A stretch of 64,000 nt of DNA, taken from Rhinopithecus roxellana (taxonomy: Eukaryota > Chordata > Mammalia > Primates > Cercopithecidae). The DNA lies in contig NC_044560.1 in assembly GCF_007565055.1 (NCBI RefSeq), positions 48,631,030 to 48,695,029 of the forward strand, written 5' to 3'. Both the position numbers and the translations under genes were made by a program. Of the stretch, positions 23,460 to 33,009 are shown piece by piece. A model generated the notes under the pieces. The model did no database searches. It was not told the origin of the DNA and saw only the letters and a list, made by a program, of their open reading frames with translations. Each line of letters starts with the position of its first letter. Position 1 is the stretch's first letter.

Positions 23460-23720
23460 CCAAGAGTGCCATCTGCAAACTGTGATTCATAAACACTCTG
23501 TCAGTCTGCCATCTACCTTGACATCATAAAATAACAAGAAGCTGCATTGTAATAAGGGGGAGGTTTGCAGCCTACCAATTAAACGCATCTAATTTATTTC
23601 TCTTACAGCTGAGGCTTTATTTATTAGTAAACAGCTGCATTTGTTACACTTTTTACTCAAAATGTGCCAACTGGCACTTTGAATGATCCATTAATCCTAA
23701 ATAATCATCTGTGTGCTTTA
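23460..23720. promoter_or_regulatory. Candidate conserved noncoding element
   Basis: Unique DNA dense in transcription-factor-like words. GTAAACAGCTG (23,627-23,637) joins a forkhead-type GTAAACA to a CAGCTG E-box, and CTAATTTATT and CCAATTAAACG lie nearby. A splice-acceptor-like TTTCTCTTACAG is also present. The enhancer reading is an inference from texture; conservation was not measured. Confidence 0.25.
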
Positions 23721-24117
23721 TAGATCCTAGATATATAGGTCTATATGTATAAGATGGTTATTAAAAAGCTAAAGCCTAACCTTGCCAGTCAGCTGGAGGG
23801 TGTAGTTCTGGGCATCAGGCTGGGTGAGTTAATGTGACATGAAGTATGTGGATACAAATGAGGTCTGGCTGAGATTTTGGAAAGATTTTGCATGTGGCTT
23901 TATTTCTCCCTTTTCCCCAAGTACCTGTAGAGAAACGTGTGTTAATTTTCTGCAATTGGGTGTTGCTACATTCTTGTCAAAGTCTAATTAGCTTGGTACT
24001 ACCAGAAGCAGATTATAGGGTTACCTGTTTTTAATTGGCAGTGAAAGGATGTGGGATAAGAAGGAAAACGTGTCTTCCCTCACCAGCTGAACTTTTGCAG
24101 ACCCTGCTAACTGGTGT

Positions 24118-24483
24118 GTGCTTCTGAGGTTAGAGTTATACTATTTTGGCAAAGTGGATGCCAGTACACACACACGGTTCATTTATTTGAAAATGGCTAT
24201 AGTACATGAGGATAAGATCCTATCTAATACAGTTTTTGCTTGTTTTAAGATCCTATCTAATACAGTTTTTGCTTGTTTCCTTGATATACGGAAAACTAGG
24301 TTATTGAGATTCATTGTCAGGGAGAAGAGTTGCATCAAGCAAAAGCTAAACATTTTGCTTGGGCCACCTTTAAAGGGAGATGATTCATTCAATATTAACT
24401 TAGATTCATCCATAACTACTGATTATAAAAATAACGGTCAGTTGCACTGTTTTTTTCATGCCAGTGGATTCACATTGAAATAG
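24118..24483 (+). other. 121-codon open frame with an internal duplication, doubtful
   Basis: An open plus-strand frame in unique DNA that contains a 33-bp tandem duplication keeping the frame. The start is a non-standard codon, and I see no domain, signal peptide or splice context. The minus strand is also open for 76 codons across the same bases. I consider it probably non-coding and list it because of the in-frame duplication. Confidence 0.12.
24214..24279. repeat. 33-bp tandem duplication, two copies
   Basis: Unit 1 (24,214-24,246) and unit 2 (24,247-24,279) both start AAGATCCTATCTAATACAG and differ only at the last base. A near-perfect match suggests a recent event. Confidence 0.97.
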
Positions 24484-25121
24484 GTCATTGAAGGAAATAT
24501 TTTAATCTCTAGAAAAGATTGGTCATCCTTCTGAATGTTTTGTTTTTATTTTCTGGGAAGTAATTATAAGTATAATCTATTCAGAGAAGTATAAATGACC
24601 GACTTTGGCCTACTTTAAACTCAATTAAATTAGAAGTCCTCTATAATGTGACATTGCACTTATAGTTGCTTAAATTATGTGGCTATGTTATGGTCACTGG
24701 CATATTATTTGCAAACCCAATATGAATTAATGGGCATCGATGGAAATAATCAGGCTTTCATTTGCTCTTTTGTTTTTATTTTTATTTTTATAGCCATTAG
24801 CTTAGGCTAAGATGCTATATAACTTACATAGTAACTAAGATTTCAAAGTTAATAAAAAACTGAAAAAGAAATATGGAAAGAGGATACAGATGAAATAATC
24901 AAAATAGAACTTATAAGTTTTGATTTTTTTGTATCTCTCTTTTTTTTTTCTTTGCTAAATATCAAATTTACATATAACCTTTTTCATGGCCTATACTAAC
25001 AGGATCATTACAAGGTATGTGCTAAAAACATGTCAGGAAACGAATGGATGATCATCAACTAGACACATGTTTATCTGTGTGAATATACTTACAAGTCAAA
25101 TGTGCTATATTATTTACAAAG
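24484..25121. other. Unique sequence, nothing recognised
   Basis: AT-rich, with short T and A runs. No repeat or exon recognised. Confidence 0.4.
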
Positions 25122-25372
25122 TTGGTTCACAGTGGTTAAAAATGTGGGGTTTTCAACAAGACTTCCTAAAGTATATTCCTATTCTATACATACAAACTGT
25201 GAGACTTTGAGTAAGTTACTTAATGATTCTAAGCTTCAGTTTCATCATTTTAAAAATGTAGTCAAACCCAGTTCTTGTTTCAGGGAGTTATTACAGAGAT
25301 TGGATGAGCTGAATCGCAAGTGCTTAGCACAGTATGTAGGACACATAAGCTATCAATAAACGTTAAGTTAAC
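25122..25372 (+). mobile_element. MIR SINE, nearly full length
   Basis: ACAGTGGTTAAAAATGTGGG, GTGAGACTTTGAGTAAGTTA, AGCTTCAGTTTCATCATTTT and AGTGCTTAGCACAGTATGTA lead to ATCAATAAACGTTAAGTTA. All are in the standard MIR order. Confidence 0.9.
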
Positions 25373-25741
25373 AAAGAACTCAATCCCCGTACAAGTAATA
25401 ACCAACAGTTAACATTCTACAGTGGACCCTTTCTGAGATCTCACATTTCTAGTATTTTTAAGTATTCAGGTGAATGCTAATGTTACCAGGACAGCAGGTT
25501 ACTTTACGTAAGTCTCTTACTCGACAGTATCTTCAATACAGTAGTGTGCTGGAGCAGGCCATTTATGCTTATCTCTTCCTAATTCTGTGTTTAACAGAGT
25601 CTGTGTTTAGTGACACCACAATGGTAGTGCGAAATCAGACCTGGTGAGATTATTTACACCAAGGAAATTAGCAAATTCTACAAATTTGAGACTCGTCCAC
25701 TACCCTGGTTTTAAACACTTATCAACTCATCTTTCCTATAG

Positions 25742-25812
25742 AGAACAAAGCCAAAATCCGGAAAATGAGACCATTAAGCGAAGCCACTGAGAAGCCAACT
25801 GACAGCATCCAC
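25742..25812 (+). other. Possible orphan exon (71 bp)
   Basis: A pyrimidine-rich CATCTTTCCTATAG precedes this stretch, and a strong donor, CAC|GTAAGTG, follows it. Of the three plus-strand frames only one is open, giving 23 codons (NKAKIRKMRPLSEATEK...). The peptide is charged and I do not recognise it. It would enter with two bases of a split codon and leave at a codon boundary. That does not join in phase to the FREM-like exon at 28,709, which needs one base from its predecessor. It may be a non-coding RNA exon or chance. Confidence 0.2.
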
Positions 25813-26664
25813 GTAAGTGTCTTACTAAGGATAGATCTTGATAGTCTCACTCACAGTATTATTACTCTTAGTTTTCACATAGAACTAACAAGTTTTATTA
25901 TTTAGTGTCTTCCTAACAGCACACTAGAAGCAGCAAATTAAAAGAGGCCAGGAAGTTGGCAAAAAAGAAACACACATCTGAATGACATGAGCTTTCAAAG
26001 ACATATACAGTCTAAGGTTGTTTGCTATAGGGGGAAAAAAAAAAAAAAGATCCCAGGGTAACCTAAAGTTATCTTCTCATAGCACTTCAAAACTCCTGTG
26101 TTCACAATGAACTCCTTAAATCATCAAGGAAAATGATAAATTGTGTTTTAATTCTATTGCTTCCTCTGATAGATTAGTGTGAATATATGTAATCATAGTC
26201 TAAGAGTTACAGTATTAACGCTCATCTTGGGGACCATCATATCCGGCAGGTTTCACATGTGTTAGCTATAGGACAATGTTTCAAGTCGTCTATTTATTAC
26301 ACAGAAGCCAAGCAGTTCAGAGAAGGCAGCTTTGGTGGGAAAAGCGTTTCTGTTTTGGAGTCTTGTCGTTTCACAGTGAAGCCTGTTCCTTCTGTGAAGG
26401 CCTTTGGGCACCCTAGTACAGGCCCAGAAACACCCATAGAAAATTCTCCCCACAGTTTCCAGGCTTAGAGATCAGAGGAGATATTTATTTAAATCACCCA
26501 CAATGTATTAGGGACCCAAGCTTAGCCTGTCTTTCAATTGGGGTAAAGAACCACATGAGGTGAAGTTTCCTGGATTAAGCCAGGAGTTGAAGATATTTAT
26601 ATTCAAGAAATAACGGCATCGAGTTTTGGATAATAGTTTAAGCTAATGATTGGCAATATTAATA
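25813..26664. other. Unique sequence, nothing recognised
   Basis: Short poly(A) at about 26,034-26,048. Frames of 63 and 69 codons at 26,259-26,468 on opposite strands are judged chance. Confidence 0.4.
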
Positions 26665-26850
26665 TAAATCATTGATATGTCACTTGCTATATGTCGGGCA
26701 TTTAATCTTCAAGAATTCTATATGATAATTACCATTTTAAATTCTGTTTTACAGATGAGCAATCTGAGGCTTGAGAAGTTTAAATAAACTTCCCTAAGGT
26801 CACTCAGGTTAAGTGGCCAACTGCTCACCATGACTTCAAAGCCCATGTCC
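26665..26850 (-). mobile_element. MIR SINE, antisense
   Basis: CACTTGCTATATGTCGGGCA, TTACAGATGAGCAATCTGAGG and CCCTAAGGTCACTCAGGTTA follow the reverse MIR order. Confidence 0.8.
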
Positions 26851-27119
26851 CAAAAGAAGATGTTTAATTGTTTCCCCAAGAGCTATATTAACAAGGTGCA
26901 GAGTCTTTCAATGACTAAGACTGACAAATCTGGAGGGACCAGAGACAAATGTCAAACATAGGGTACAGAACTAGTGCATAAAGCTGGCAAGACAAGAATG
27001 AGCTAAGATATTGGAATCAAATGAGAAAACTAGGAGAGTGACTTGCTTTTATGAACTAGAAGGAAGAAGACACATGCAAATAAGTTGTACTTAAGGAATC
27101 CAGAATTAGATGGGAAGTT

Positions 27120-27215
27120 TGTGTCAGAATTTTTGAGAAATTAAGTAACTTTCTTAGGGTCATATACTCAGTTAGTAGTCAAAGTCCAGTTGTTTATCAA
27201 TTGCATTACAATTAT
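27120..27215 (-). mobile_element. MIR fragment, antisense
   Basis: GAGAAATTAAGTAACTTTCT, AGGGTCATATACTCAGTTAG and AGTCAAAGTCCAG match reverse MIR. Confidence 0.5.
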
Positions 27216-27639
27216 GAAAGTCCTCTTGAAATTAATGTGATGATATTAATATGCCTTGGAATAAAAAAGAGATGACTATAAGGAAAATTAATTTTGGGGA
27301 ACCATTTGAAAGTAAATAATTGAAATAATCCTTTGTTCTATTTGGAATATATATTTAAATGTGTGTCACTAAATAATTTGAAATCCAGAGCATAGAAATC
27401 AATGTTTATAACCCTTTATTTGAATTAAGTTTTTGGTCTATACTTACATTACTTGTCTTGTCAGGCTGGGACCAGAGGTTCAGGAAAAGGTGATCCTCAT
27501 AGTGGCCCAAATTAGAGGAAATCGCTGCCAGATAATCATCATATTTCTACTACCAAAACATTAAACTACTGAGTCAGGGAACAATCTAAATTCTATATAC
27601 CCTCCATACATTTAACAACATTAAAATTGCAGTTGGCCA

Positions 27640-28200
27640 TAAATATTTCGCTTTTTTTTTTTTTCCCAAGAGCTCTACTTTAATGTTCTGCATGGTGTTT
27701 GGTGACCAGGCTACAGGTACAGATGAAACAAAGCACATTCATCTGCTGTTTTGTGTACTCCTTCCCTGACCCTCCCTTCTGCTGAGAAACTGTATTGTTC
27801 TAATGTTTTATTATTTAGATTTGATGGGGGCAGATGTGAGTGTGTTTTATAAAATCCAGCAGATTATCTTCCCCTTCTCATCTCACCATTCAATGATAAT
27901 CAGTAAGTCCCTGAAAGCCCATGGTGCCAGCAATATTGGTCCAATAAGTAAAGCCGCACTTCCTAAACAGATGGGAATGATGTTTCTTTGCCACTAGGTG
28001 AAATTGCTTTAAAACGCGTCAGCAACAAACACAGACGGGGAAAGATGAACCATTGCTGCTGGAAATCTGGCCACATGTAATACTCGCTGCATAAAAATCC
28101 AATATTGCATTTGCTTCATTACAGTACTTTGTCCACCAGATCATTTGAGTCTATTAACTTAATTGTTCTTTATTAATAAATGGGTCATTCTTTCTGGCAG
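27640..28200. promoter_or_regulatory. Candidate conserved noncoding element
   Basis: Unique DNA without repeats. It has SOX-like AACAAAG (in GAAACAAAGCACATTC), a CATCTG E-box, TAAT/ATTA words and an intact-looking CpG-containing AAAACGCGTCAGC. TTAACTTAATTGTTC near 28,160 adds further homeobox/SOX-like words. The reading as regulatory DNA is an inference only. Confidence 0.25.
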
Positions 28201-28271
28201 CAGAGCAAAGCTCAAATGCCAGTTAAATACTTTGATAAATGCAATGCCCCCTTCCATGAACATGCTAGGAA

Positions 28272-28320
28272 TGCACACACACACACACACACAGACAGAC
28301 ACACACACACACACACAGAG
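28272..28320. repeat. (CA)n microsatellite
   Basis: Two CA runs separated by CAGACAGA. Confidence 0.95.
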
Positions 28321-28708
28321 ATGCTTAGTCAAATGTACTTATACAAAAGGATCATTCCAAAAAATGGTTTTTAGAGTTAGCAAGCAGAAAGGAAAGTGCT
28401 TGTCTTTACAAGTAAATATCATATTTCCTTTACAAATATGTGTCATGCCTTTGGTAAAAATGCTATTATTCTTTAAAATGAGCTAATGTTTTGGCTAGGG
28501 TGAACAATGACAATAATCTGGCAAGCCTTTTATAAGGCTCTCCTTTAAAAGCATGTGCACTTTTTCTATTTTTTCAACTCAGTAATTCTATTATTATTAT
28601 TTATCTTTCAAAATTAAAATAAAAGAAAGATTTCCTATTGTCTTTGTGTATCTTGGTCTCCCTTTCTTTTTTCTCCCAGCCCCCAACATACATATCCCTT
28701 CTTCTTAG

Positions 28709-28972
28709 GTGACATTATCCTACTCACCAAACCTGTAACTTTAACAGAGGGTGACAGGGTGACCTTGACGACAGATGTTTTTATGGCAACAGATGGCACT
28801 GGCAAACCCGAGAAGCTGCTGTACGCCGTCTCTGTGCCACCTGTGCCTGGTCAGATTGAGCCCATCAATTATCCAGGCTGCCCCATTCCCTGCACAGCCA
28901 GTCAGATGGATTGGCCCAGAGGGTTTGCTGTGTGCGTGACAGTAGCCAAGGGGCTGGTGAGGAGGCAGTCAG
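28709..28972 (+). pseudogene. Decayed FRAS1/FREM-family CSPG-repeat exon
   Basis: From 28,711 the plus strand reads about 75 codons without a stop, with a family pattern I recognise. It begins LTEGDRVTLTTD, then MATDGTGKPEKLLYAVS and GQIEPINYPGCPIP, and ends near SQMD. This matches a CSPG (NG2-like) repeat of the extracellular-matrix proteins FRAS1/FREM1-3, which anchor epithelium to dermis at the basement membrane. An acceptor-like TTCTTCTTAG precedes it, and a consensus donor CAG|GTGAGA follows at 28,972/28,973. The stretch is far richer in GC than its surroundings. Near 28,935 the frame breaks: the +2-shifted frame from 28,938 gives DSSQGAGEEAVR, which suits the family better than the original frame. 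No neighbouring CSPG, Calx-beta or other FREM exons are seen in the 64 kb. I read it as a relic exon, not a working gene. Confidence 0.7.
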
Positions 28973-29022
28973 GTGAGAGGGTCCCCTTCCTCCACTCTTC
29001 TACGTTTTCCACCACAACCCCC

Positions 29023-29084
29023 CATGTATTTCACGACTTCAGTGTATGTATTTCACTCACTCATGTATTTCATGACTTCAGTGA
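29023..29084. repeat. 39-bp-period duplicated segment after the FREM-like exon
   Basis: CATGTATTTCACGACTTCAG at 29,023 recurs as CATGTATTTCATGACTTCAG at 29,062, with a partial TATGTATTTCACTCACT copy between. Confidence 0.9.
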
Positions 29085-29499
29085 GTCAAAGAGATTACAC
29101 TTTTTTTTTCAGTGAGAGTTCACCAAATGACCTTTAAAGATAGCCAGCCATGAGGGTGACTTACACGCAAATGAACAAATACTGCTATCACATTATACAC
29201 AGGGGTGTATTTTCATTGTCTAGTGATTCCACCACGTTAGAAAGCTATTCTAGGAATGGATACATAATGTGTAATACGGTCTTTGCTTATAATATTTTCA
29301 ATTTGACTTCTTTCACATTCTGACTGTACTTTTGCTTTTAATCTTGTCTTGCTTCTCTTTCCCCAGGTTGACGGAAATAAAGATGACCATGCGGATAAAA
29401 AAAAAAAAACTTAGTAATAATACGACTATGATTTTTATAACCTGTTATGTTGGGAAAGAGGAAATTTACTAGAGATTTTTATAGTCATAATCCTTAAGC

Positions 29500-29660
29500 T
29501 TCTTAACAAACTTACCATAGATATAATTATTCTTATTTTGTAGCTGAGGAAATTGAGGTTCAGAGAGATTCAGAAACATGCCCAGTGTCCCACAATTAGC
29601 ACACCGGAGGGGCAAGATTTGAACACAAGGCAGGTGGACTTTTCACTACAGAACATGCTT
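29500..29660 (-). mobile_element. MIR SINE, antisense
   Basis: TTGTAGCTGAGGAAATTGAGG, GGTTCAGAGAGATTCAGAAAC, CAGTGTCCCACAATTAGC and GCAAGATTTGAACACAAGG follow reverse MIR. Confidence 0.8.
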
Positions 29661-30628
29661 CTAGCAACCAGGGAAATCACATGATCTGTTTGGTTAGAAA
29701 TGGATAACATTGGATGATGGATTTGGGCCCCAACTCACATTATTAATACAAGCATCTGGCTTGCCTTCTGCATTTTCAGCTCCTATAATAATTATATTAT
29801 TTATTAATAAAGCAGTATGTGATCTCCAGCAAGTAGGTCAGACATAAGTGTAACCTTTTATTATTTTTCATTAGAACAACAGGGTAGTTAAAGTCAAAAC
29901 AGTTTGGCCTCTCTCTACCCGAAGAAAGCTGGAGTATCGTATGAAATCATCAGTAGACCTTAATCCAGATGGTGGTGTCATTTCTAAGAAATAGCATATG
30001 CTAGCTATTATGATACTTAAATGTAATGGTTTTATATCTCTCCAGTGGGCAAAGAAACCATACAACAGGTTTTAGTCTAGGAATTTTTTAATGGTGCTTT
30101 AACCCTCCAAAAGAGTATTTACATAAAGAAATTCAACAGATAGAGCTTGGTTTAATAATAAAGGAACATAAATTTCTGCCTTGTTTCATGCAATAATAGG
30201 ACAGCATCTGGATTTACTACTCTCTGAGTCTGCTATTTTACATAATGTTGCTGAACTGGGAACTATTACATGCTTTTGTGATTTAAGAAAAATTTCCTTA
30301 AAGATTATTTACACTCATCTTATAACAAAGAGGGCAATGTGACTAATTTTATTCTTAGTGTGATTAGCCATGAGTCATTTCCTAAGAAACGAGTTTAATT
30401 AACCAGGGAAAGAAAATTGTAATAAATCATGAAAGTGGACTGTTTCTAAGTAGGGTTAAAAACATCTTTTTAAAAATTACCATCAAATAAATCACAAACC
30501 CTAAGTTGTTATTAAGGAAAGACATTTTTGTATTTTGAAAATTTCTGACAAAAGGGTAAAAAGAAGAGGAGAATGTGTGGCAGCAGAAGTAGGTTAAATT
30601 AGTTGAAATACTTTGAGAAACTGATCAT
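29661..30628. other. Unique sequence, nothing recognised
   Basis: AT-rich, repeat-free DNA. No exon or promoter feature recognised. Confidence 0.4.
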
Positions 30629-30636
30629 AACTCATG

Positions 30637-30640
<4 letters not shown>

Positions 30641-30690
<50 letters not shown>

Positions 30691-30970
30691 AGACGGAGTC
30701 TCGCTCTGTCGCCCAGGCTGGAGTGCAGTGGCCGGATCTCAGCTCACTGCAAGCTCCGCCTCCCGGGTTCACGCCATTCTCCTGCCTCAGCCTCCCGAGT
30801 AGCTGGGACTACAGGCGCCCGCCACCTCGCCCGGCTAGTTTTTTGTATTTTTAGTAGAGACGGGGTTTCACCGGGTTAGCCAGGATGGTCTTGATCTCCT
30901 GACCTCGTGATCCGCCCGTCTCGGCCTCCCAAAGTGCTGGGATTACAGGCTTGAGCCACCGCGCCCGGCC
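30641..30970 (-). mobile_element. Young AluY, Old World monkey type, antisense
   Basis: Full-length antisense Alu with an uninterrupted 49-base oligo-T (30,641-30,689). The body retains many CpGs (GTAGAGACGGGG, GCGCCCGGCC). The 12-bp target-site duplication AACTCATGGTTC is perfect (30,629-30,640 and 30,971-30,982). Read in sense, the nick site is TT|AAGA, close to the L1 endonuclease consensus. GGCCGGATCTCAG and GGCTTGAGCCACCG are variants I associate with cercopithecid AluYR-type subfamilies. It is the youngest insertion in the window. Plus-strand ORFs over it are Alu artefacts. Confidence 0.97.
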
Positions 30971-31029
30971 AACTCATGGTTCTTAATCAGAGATTTTGGC
31001 ATCCATTAGTGTTGTTCACAGATATTTCC

Positions 31030-31385
31030 AGGTCTCCCTCATTCCAGGCAGATGGTGGAATTAACAATTCCCTACCAATTTGTAGTTAAATGTGCCATGT
31101 AGCTTGCTTTGGCCAATGGAATGAGAGAAGTGGCACTTCCAGGCAGAAGCTATAAGATCCGGTGCAGTGTTTGATCCATCTTCTTCCCACTGCTGTTATG
31201 GTCGTAGTAGGATGTAACTTGATGAAAAATCCCGGTGTGACCAGAGTGATTAGTTTATCCACTAACCTTTATTTTCCATGTGGCATGAGCGAAAAATAAA
31301 CTTGTGTTGTGTTAAGTCATCGATATTTTGGTGGGCTTGTTTTTGTTACTGCAGCATAACCTAGCCTACTCTATGTAATAAATGG
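31030..31385 (+). mobile_element. Old MLT1-type MaLR LTR
   Basis: TAGCTTGCTTTGGCCAATGG, AGTGGCACTTCCAGGCAGAA, TAAACTTGTGTTGTGTTAAG and GTTACTGCAGCATAACCTAG fit the older MLT1 subfamilies. It is strongly diverged. Confidence 0.6.
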
Positions 31386-31449
31386 GTAGATATTAAATTC
31401 ATCTAGAGAGATTTTCCAGTACATAAAAGCCAGTGTTCATTCAGAACTC

Positions 31450-31543
31450 TTGAATCAGAATCTTCTGGTTTGAGTTACAAATGTATGTGTTTTTAAAAAG
31501 TCTCTCTGATGATCCTGATGCATACTTTGCTCAGGAACCACTG
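31450..31543 (+). mobile_element. MER5A-type hAT-Charlie fragment
   Basis: GAATCAGAATCTTCTGG, GATGATCCTGATGCATACT and the terminal CAGGAACCACTG match the 3' half of MER5A with its inverted-repeat end. The 5' half is not seen. Confidence 0.65.
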
Positions 31544-32364
31544 GAGACTGCATTTGTGAGTGAATACATGAGTGATAATACAGCTTTGATGTAGTCTTTT
31601 AACTGCATATTACCCTAATGGACAAATATAATGAAGCCTTCCAATTGCGTTTTGGGTTTCAGCTTACTTATTAAGCACTTTTGTACTGCTCCTCTTATTT
31701 GGTAGCTAAAATATTAGTAAATTATAATGTACGTCCATGACATCTATCAAAGTGTTGAGGATTTGAACCATGAATCTGCCTTACCAAGTTGGTCCCCCTT
31801 CTTTCCTCATTAGCTGTTGCGCATTCTGTCAAAAACTGTTTGCTTAGTTGATGATGATAATCATCACTGTAAGGGGAGATCTTTGTTCTACAAAGGTCTC
31901 AGAATAGTTGCATATTTCTGCCTATGAATTTGTCTCTCTCTCTGTGGACAACTGAAACTCCCTGCTAGGAACATACTGTTCAAAATATTTTGAATTTTGT
32001 TAAAATATGTGTAGTTACTATTTCTATCTTTCTCTAATACTTATTTTAGGGGCCTTCATATTTATTTTACTCCCAAGTTGTGTGTGAGAAACTGCCATCT
32101 TGAAAATGAAACAATTGAGCAAATATTATTAACTCGTGGTATCTTAAATACTACACCGAGGGCTCCTAAAATTATCCCTAGCTTGCAAGCAGAATGCTAC
32201 ATTTATCTATTAAATTAACATATATTGGCTGGCTCTCTATCTTTGATAAGCCTTATATAGTTCCTACTATTTATAAGCAAGGATTATATATACTTATTCA
32301 CACATATGCTGTAAGTACAAGTAACACCCAGACATAACCAAATCTTGCCTTTAATATTATCATT
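31544..32364. other. Unique sequence, nothing recognised
   Basis: AT-rich DNA without repeats or exon-like segments I can support. Confidence 0.4.
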
Positions 32365-32548
32365 AATGGTACAGACTCTAGAATAAAACTTTGCATTGAA
32401 GTCTTGGCTCCTTAACTTGCTAGTTGCTTTCCATTCAACAGGACATTTGAATTTCTTAAGCTTTTCTTTCTTTAATTTAAAAACAGCGTAATAACAGGAT
32501 TTAACTTATAAGATTGTCGTCAGGATTAAATGAGATAATCAGTAAATT
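32365..32548 (+). mobile_element. MIR SINE, sense
   Basis: GGTACAGACTCTAGAATAAA, AACTTGCTAGTTGCTTTCC and GTCGTCAGGATTAAATGAGA match MIR parts in order. The purine microsatellite begins directly after it. Confidence 0.6.
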
Positions 32549-32552
32549 TAAC

Positions 32553-32780
32553 AAAGAAAGAAAGAGAGTGAGGTAGGGAGGCAGAAAGGAAGAAAGGAAA
32601 GAAGAATGGGAGGAAAGAAAAAAGAGGAAGGAAGGAAGGAAGGAAGGAAGGAAGGAAGGAGAGGAAGGAAGGAAGAGGAAGGAAGGAAGGAAGGAAGGAA
32701 GGAAGGAGGGAGAAAGGAAAGGAAGGAAGAAAGAAGAAAGAGAAAGAAAAAGAAAAAAAGAGAGAGAGAGAAAAAAAGAA

Positions 32781-32857
<77 letters not shown>

Positions 32858-32860
32858 AAA
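32553..32860. repeat. Polypurine (GGAA)n/(GAAA)n microsatellite
   Basis: A purine-rich tract with GGAA units first, then GA and GAAA units. From 32,608 to 32,860 (253 nt) the plus strand has no pyrimidine. The ORFs of 88 and 136 codons over it are low-complexity artefacts. Confidence 0.97.
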
Positions 32861-33009
32861 TTAAAAGGTTAGATACCTTACCAAGCAACTTCCCAGAGCC
32901 TTGAATATGTAATGTTCGTTGTGAGTCTATTAACACTTTGTCTGTGGATGAAGGTGGGAATACAAGACTTCCTGGAGAAAGTGATGCCTAAGTTGCATTT
33001 TTAATTAAA

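Noticed and set aside
23589..23612. Splice-acceptor-like TTTCTCTTACAG after CTAAT
   Set aside because: The sequence behind it is open for only about 25 codons and no donor follows in a sensible place. More likely part of the AT-rich element.
25742..28972. Joining the 71-bp candidate exon to the FREM-like exon as one gene
   Set aside because: The phases do not match, and the peptide before the junction has no CSPG-repeat features.
30603..30879. Plus-strand ORFs over the AluY
   Set aside because: Antisense-Alu ORFs with a poly-Phe start from the oligo-T; these occur at most Alu copies.
32526..32936. 136-codon Phe/Ser/Leu-rich and 88-codon Lys/Glu/Arg-rich ORFs
   Set aside because: Translations of a purine/pyrimidine microsatellite; composition explains the open frames.
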